Part shown: positions 60,519 through 64,000 of the stretch, piece after piece | Numbering within the stretch: position 1 is the first letter of the stretch | How the letters are laid out: each line of letters starts with the position of its first letter | Assembly: GCA_964291275.2 (NCBI GenBank) | Contig: OZ219799.1 | Span: 1,550,001 to 1,614,000 of the forward strand | From: Bin80 sp964291275 | GTDB taxonomy: Bacteria; Bacteroidota; Rhodothermia; Rhodothermales; Bin80 | DNA length: 64,000 nt | Reading direction: 5' to 3' | Position numbers and translations under genes: made by a program | The notes under the pieces: model-generated | Told to the model about the DNA's origin: nothing | What the model saw: only the letters and a program-made list of their open reading frames with translations | Databases searched by the model: none

Positions 60519-62672
60519 ATGTCACGTTATTTGACACTACTCCTTTTGTTGCTTGCAGCATGCAGGTCAACCGATCCCGAGGGCACGGTACAAATGGCTG
60601 CAGAGCTTGAAGCAATTGCCGTGGAAACAGACCGAAACCCCCGTCAGAATGCTCATGCAAATGTGGCACGCGCAGCCGCGTTAGGCATGCAGACCATTCC
60701 AACAGCTCTTCCCGACCGTATACAGTACAGCGCTTTACTCGGTACCGAGTTGCTGCGGGCAGGGGACAGCGAAGCTGCAGCCGGGGTATTTGAAGAAATT
60801 CTACAATTACTGGAGACATCTCCTGATGAATTTGATCCGTCGTGGCGTTTAGCTGTCATGGATCATCTCGCGCTCAGCCACTTGCGGATTGGAGAGCAAG
60901 AAAACTGCCTGGTGGATCACAGCGTCTCCAGATGCCTGTTCCCAATCGGTCCCACAGGCGTTCATACCCGGCAGCGAGGGTCAGCAGTGGCCATTCAGTG
61001 GTATGAAAAAATTCTTGAAGAGGACCCAGAAGATATGAATGCTTTGTGGTTGCTGAACCTGGCACATATGACGCTGGGTACACATCCAGAAGGGGTTGAT
61101 TCTAAGTGGAGAATTCCAGTGGATGCGTTCCATCAAGGGGTATCAATATCGAGATTTGTGGATGTGGCTCCGCTCCTGGACGTAAATGTTATGGGGCTGT
61201 CTGGAGGCGTCGTACTGGAAGATTTATCTGGTGATGGATGGCTTGATCTCATGGTTTCTTCTTGGGGGTTACGTGATCAGCTTCGGTACTTTGAGAATGA
61301 CGGTAAAGGCAGATTTGAGGACCAAACGCATACAGCCGGGTTAACCGGTTTGACAGGGGGACTGAACCTAGTGCACGCAGACTACGATAATGATGGTGAT
61401 CAGGATGTGTTTGTGCTGCGTGGAGCGTGGCTAAGCGAAGGTCACCCCAATTCGCTCCTGCGCAATAATGGTCGAGGCAAGTTCGAAGACGTCACCATAG
61501 AATCTGGAGTTTATTCCCGTCATCCGACACAGACAGCTGCATGGAGTGACTTTGACCGTGATGGGGATCTGGATCTATTTATTGGGAATGAGTCTAACCC
61601 GCAAGCAGGGCGGCATCCAAGCGAGTTGTTTGTTAACCAGGGCAATGGGACTTTTGTGGAGTCCGCTCGGGAATATGGGTTAGCGGTTATTGGCTACACT
61701 AAGGCCGTTGTCTGGGGAGATTATGACAATGATGGATGGCCTGATCTGTTCGTCAGCAGGTATCTCGAATCGAACCTGCTTCTGCGTAATGAGAATGGAA
61801 AGATGTTCACAGATGTAAGCAGTACTGCAGGTGTGCATGAACCAATAGATAGCTTCCCGGCGTGGTTCTGGGATTTTGATCAGGATGGTTGGTTGGATCT
61901 GTTTGTTTCTGGCTGGCGTGCTACAGCCGGTGATATAGCTGCCGAATATCTTGAGTTGCCTGGCGGAGATGAGAAACCCCGGTTGTACCGGAATCGGCAG
62001 GATGGCACCTTTGAAGATGTAACAGAAGCAATGGGATTGAATAAAGTTATGTACACGATGGGGTGCAACTATGGGGATCTGGATGGAGATGGATGGCTAG
62101 ATTTTTATGTGGGAACCGGTGATCCAAACCTCCGGGCACTCATGCCCAACAGGATGTTTCGAAATGTTGAGGGATCTCGCTTTGAAGAAGTCACGGTCGC
62201 AGGAGGTTTTGGCCATCTACAGAAGGGACATGGCGTAGCATTTGGAGATATAAATCACGACGGAGCTCAGGACGTGTATCAGGTCATGGGAGGAGCCTTT
62301 GAGGGAGACCTCGCGCGCAATGTGCTCTTCGAGAATCCGGGACATACGAATGCCTGGGTTGTGCTTTCTCTAGAGGGTACAGGTTCTAATCGAAGTGCCA
62401 TTGGGGCGCGTATATCACTCGTCACGGATGTGGATACCCTGTATCGTACGGTCGGGACAGGTGCGAGCTTTGGGTCGTCACCACTTCGCTTGGAAATTGG
62501 CCTTGGCAAAGCTACAGCAATTGAGCTGGTAACGGTTGTATGGCCGGCTACCGGCATAGTACAGCAGTTTGAGAATGTACCGATGCGGCAACTGATTGGC
62601 ATCCGTGAAGAAACATCTACAATCGAAAGGGTACCTTTCAGATCCGTACAATTGGGAGTACCTCCCCCTTAG
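60519..62672 (+). CDS. VCBS/ASPIC-UnbV lipoprotein, paralogue 3
   Basis: 717 residues. A lipoprotein signal (SRYLTLLLLLLAACRS) is followed by a helical TPR-like region (~20-200, with LLGTELLRAGDSEAAAGVFEE and EDMNALWLLNLAHM) and then a single set of VCBS repeats (VLEDLSGDGWLDLM, ADYDNDGDQDVF, SDFDRDGDLDLF, GDYDNDGWPDLF, WDFDQDGWLDLF, GDLDGDGWLDFY). An ASPIC/UnbV end follows (AIGARISLVTDVD, VVWPATGIVQQF). It is shorter than the two preceding paralogues, matching one of their halves plus a TPR module. It begins 4 bases after the split gene. Confidence 0.88.
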   Translation: MSRYLTLLLLLLAACRSTDPEGTVQMAAELEAIAVETDRNPRQNAHANVARAAALGMQTIPTALPDRIQYSALLGTELLRAGDSEAAAGVFEEILQLLETSPDEFDPSWRLAVMDHLALSHLRIGEQENCLVDHSVSRCLFPIGPTGVHTRQRGSAVAIQWYEKILEEDPEDMNALWLLNLAHMTLGTHPEGVDSKWRIPVDAFHQGVSISRFVDVAPLLDVNVMGLSGGVVLEDLSGDGWLDLMVSSWGLRDQLRYFENDGKGRFEDQTHTAGLTGLTGGLNLVHADYDNDGDQDVFVLRGAWLSEGHPNSLLRNNGRGKFEDVTIESGVYSRHPTQTAAWSDFDRDGDLDLFIGNESNPQAGRHPSELFVNQGNGTFVESAREYGLAVIGYTKAVVWGDYDNDGWPDLFVSRYLESNLLLRNENGKMFTDVSSTAGVHEPIDSFPAWFWDFDQDGWLDLFVSGWRATAGDIAAEYLELPGGDEKPRLYRNRQDGTFEDVTEAMGLNKVMYTMGCNYGDLDGDGWLDFYVGTGDPNLRALMPNRMFRNVEGSRFEEVTVAGGFGHLQKGHGVAFGDINHDGAQDVYQVMGGAFEGDLARNVLFENPGHTNAWVVLSLEGTGSNRSAIGARISLVTDVDTLYRTVGTGASFGSSPLRLEIGLGKATAIELVTVVWPATGIVQQFENVPMRQLIGIREETSTIERVPFRSVQLGVPPP

Positions 62673-62681
62673 TCGAGGATT

Positions 62682-64000
62682 ATGGTTACTGAGAAGTTTC
62701 TGGGAATGCGTTACGTATTCTGCTTAGCTGCTTATCTGGTGGCTATACAGGCTGCCCGTGCACAGTCGACAGATCTGGAAGCCATAGCCGAGTCCGTCGC
62801 GCAATACGAGATTGTTCTGGCGTCTGAACCCTCGATGGATGATGGTTCTCAGACCATTGAAGTACGGCGGCTTCTTCCATTACTTCCTGAATCTGTTGCT
62901 CAGAAGGTGATTGTACCGGATTCCGGCCACATAACTTCAGACGCCCGGGATGCCATTATAGGCTGGTGGAGAACTCAGGATCCGTTGCCAGCCTCTGAGG
63001 TCAATGAGCGAATGGTGGAGCATGTCCGGCGTGTGCAATATGCGCTGGAGCACTACGTATGTGCTACGTGTCCGATGGGTTATGACGCACGCGGAGAAAT
63101 TTATGTTCGTTATGGTGCACCGGAGCGCATTACGCGGATTGTATTTGATGACCCACTTCTCATTGATGCAATTTACCAACCAGGTGTTGCTGTGAGCCCC
63201 GGAGATTTTCCAGAGAATGAATTCTGGAGATATCTGAATATCAACCGCGATGCCTACTTCCTGTTTATTCGAGATGGCAAACCATACCGGCTTGGTGACA
63301 CTTCTGATCTATTACCAACAGCACTTCGGTCTGGTGTAGGACAGGGAGGGCGTGGACTAGTTAAGTCCAAAATGGTACTTGCTGTTATGCGTTCTATGTA
63401 CAGGCAGCTTGCTTTAGAGCATTATCATTTTGGGTCGAGATTCAATGAGGTTGATAGATGGTTGGCTGCACACGAAGAGACAGGACGTCTGCAGAGCCGC
63501 GATATGATGGAGAACGCGAAGATTATCACAGGTGCTACATTACTGACTCAGGGTGAGCGTCCCGAAACCACAGAGTTTGACCAAGATTTGGGCCAGCCTG
63601 CCCATATCTTTGCCCAAGGCATGATCACGAATGCTCGAATTGAAGACAACCAGGCCGCCTATCAAAAGGAAATATTGCTACCTCCGAGTACTTCGGATGT
63701 CCTTTCAACATTGCCTACATTGCCATTGGGCGTGCGTTATGTGAGATTTCTGGAGCCCGATGGCACAACAACAACAGAGATCTATTGGCATCCTGAATCC
63801 GGTGGATTGATTGCTCCGGGGCATGCATCTGAACCGGTGTATTTCATACATACCTACGCGGCGCAGGAGAGGGCTGATCATACATTGTGGCGCAGCAGTA
63901 CTGATGCGATACGCATTCATATCCCGCAGTCTGGTGAGCCAGTAACGATTCCGGTACAAACAATTAAGGTTACCGGAGATACTGGTTTATATCACTTAGC
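62682..64000 (+). CDS. GWxTD-domain secreted protein, N-terminal part (3' end outside window)
   Basis: The frame opens at ATG 62682, nine bases after the paralogue-3 stop, and is still open at the window end (~439 residues). A signal peptide (RYVFCLAAYLVAIQAARAQ) precedes a region matching the GWxTD domain: GWWRTQDPLPASEVNERMVEH, a run of helices, GYDARGEIYVRYGAPERI and ENEFWRYLNINRDAYFLF. The rest seems beta-rich and unfamiliar. The domain's role is unknown. Its spacing suggests co-transcription with the VCBS genes. Confidence 0.78.
   Translation, partial: MVTEKFLGMRYVFCLAAYLVAIQAARAQSTDLEAIAESVAQYEIVLASEPSMDDGSQTIEVRRLLPLLPESVAQKVIVPDSGHITSDARDAIIGWWRTQDPLPASEVNERMVEHVRRVQYALEHYVCATCPMGYDARGEIYVRYGAPERITRIVFDDPLLIDAIYQPGVAVSPGDFPENEFWRYLNINRDAYFLFIRDGKPYRLGDTSDLLPTALRSGVGQGGRGLVKSKMVLAVMRSMYRQLALEHYHFGSRFNEVDRWLAAHEETGRLQSRDMMENAKIITGATLLTQGERPETTEFDQDLGQPAHIFAQGMITNARIEDNQAAYQKEILLPPSTSDVLSTLPTLPLGVRYVRFLEPDGTTTTEIYWHPESGGLIAPGHASEPVYFIHTYAAQERADHTLWRSSTDAIRIHIPQSGEPVTIPVQTIKVTGDTGLYHL

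Noticed and set aside
1..64000. tRNA genes and CRISPR arrays
   Set aside because: No cloverleaf with T-arm GGTTCRA and a matching acceptor stem and no regularly spaced direct repeats were seen by eye; tRNAscan-SE and a CRISPR finder would settle it.

Overview
The window reads as a chromosome segment of a Bacteroidota or Rhodothermota-type bacterium, probably an aerobic or marine Rhodothermales-like organism. The grounds are a SusC/SusD outer-membrane pair, several VCBS/ASPIC-UnbV lipoproteins, a two-subunit KorAB 2-oxoacid:ferredoxin oxidoreductase, a PPi-type phosphofructokinase signature, Ccm-type cytochrome c maturation and weak Shine-Dalgarno signals. This placement is inference from gene content; no rRNA or tRNA gene was found.

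Layout. 1-1184: 3' end of smc, convergent with a RidA-family gene. 1429-8920 (minus): one long stress or efflux operon. It runs ECF sigma factor, anti-sigma-like membrane protein, Spy-like periplasmic protein, MacA/HlyD adaptor, ABC ATPase, MacB permease, a small membrane protein, an Asp/Met/His-rich lipoprotein and a helix-hairpin-helix lipoprotein, mostly with overlapping stop and start codons. An insertion sequence (5926-7527) sits just after the adaptor's start codon. 9224-15074: a small Spy-like secreted protein, phosphofructokinase, amt-glnK, and an NfeD-like/flotillin pair. 15075-19600: a GC-rich, decayed accessory island. Here a 2565-bp IS4/Tn5-like element, whose transposase carries a DruA-type DUF4338 domain, has split a HEAT-like secreted protein gene next to peptidase M15 remnants.

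19603-31443: secreted hydrolases (M16 protease, serine beta-lactamase-like), a TPR/VCBS/ASPIC lipoprotein, a YCF48/BNR-type protein, a DUF3500 protein and a xylose-isomerase-like TIM barrel. 31850-39797: korAB, an NRAMP-like transporter, tatC, a phosphoribosyltransferase, glyA and a DUF4159 protein. 39800-41940: a second GC-rich island with a broken XRE regulator and two related small lipoproteins. 41937-45028: murB-ccmB-ccmC-ccmD-ccmE. 45150-45989: a prohibitin-like lipoprotein.

46205-64000: a SusC/SusD pair, a small lipoprotein, three successive ASPIC/UnbV-VCBS lipoproteins and a GWxTD-domain protein, all on the plus strand and tightly spaced. This looks like a dedicated outer-membrane or surface locus of unknown substrate. 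The second VCBS gene is split by another copy of the 1602-bp IS found in the efflux operon. Both copies have 4-bp target duplications, differ at only two bases that I could find, and lie as direct repeats bracketing about 51 kb. Removing each IS and one target copy restores uninterrupted reading frames, so the insertions are recent.
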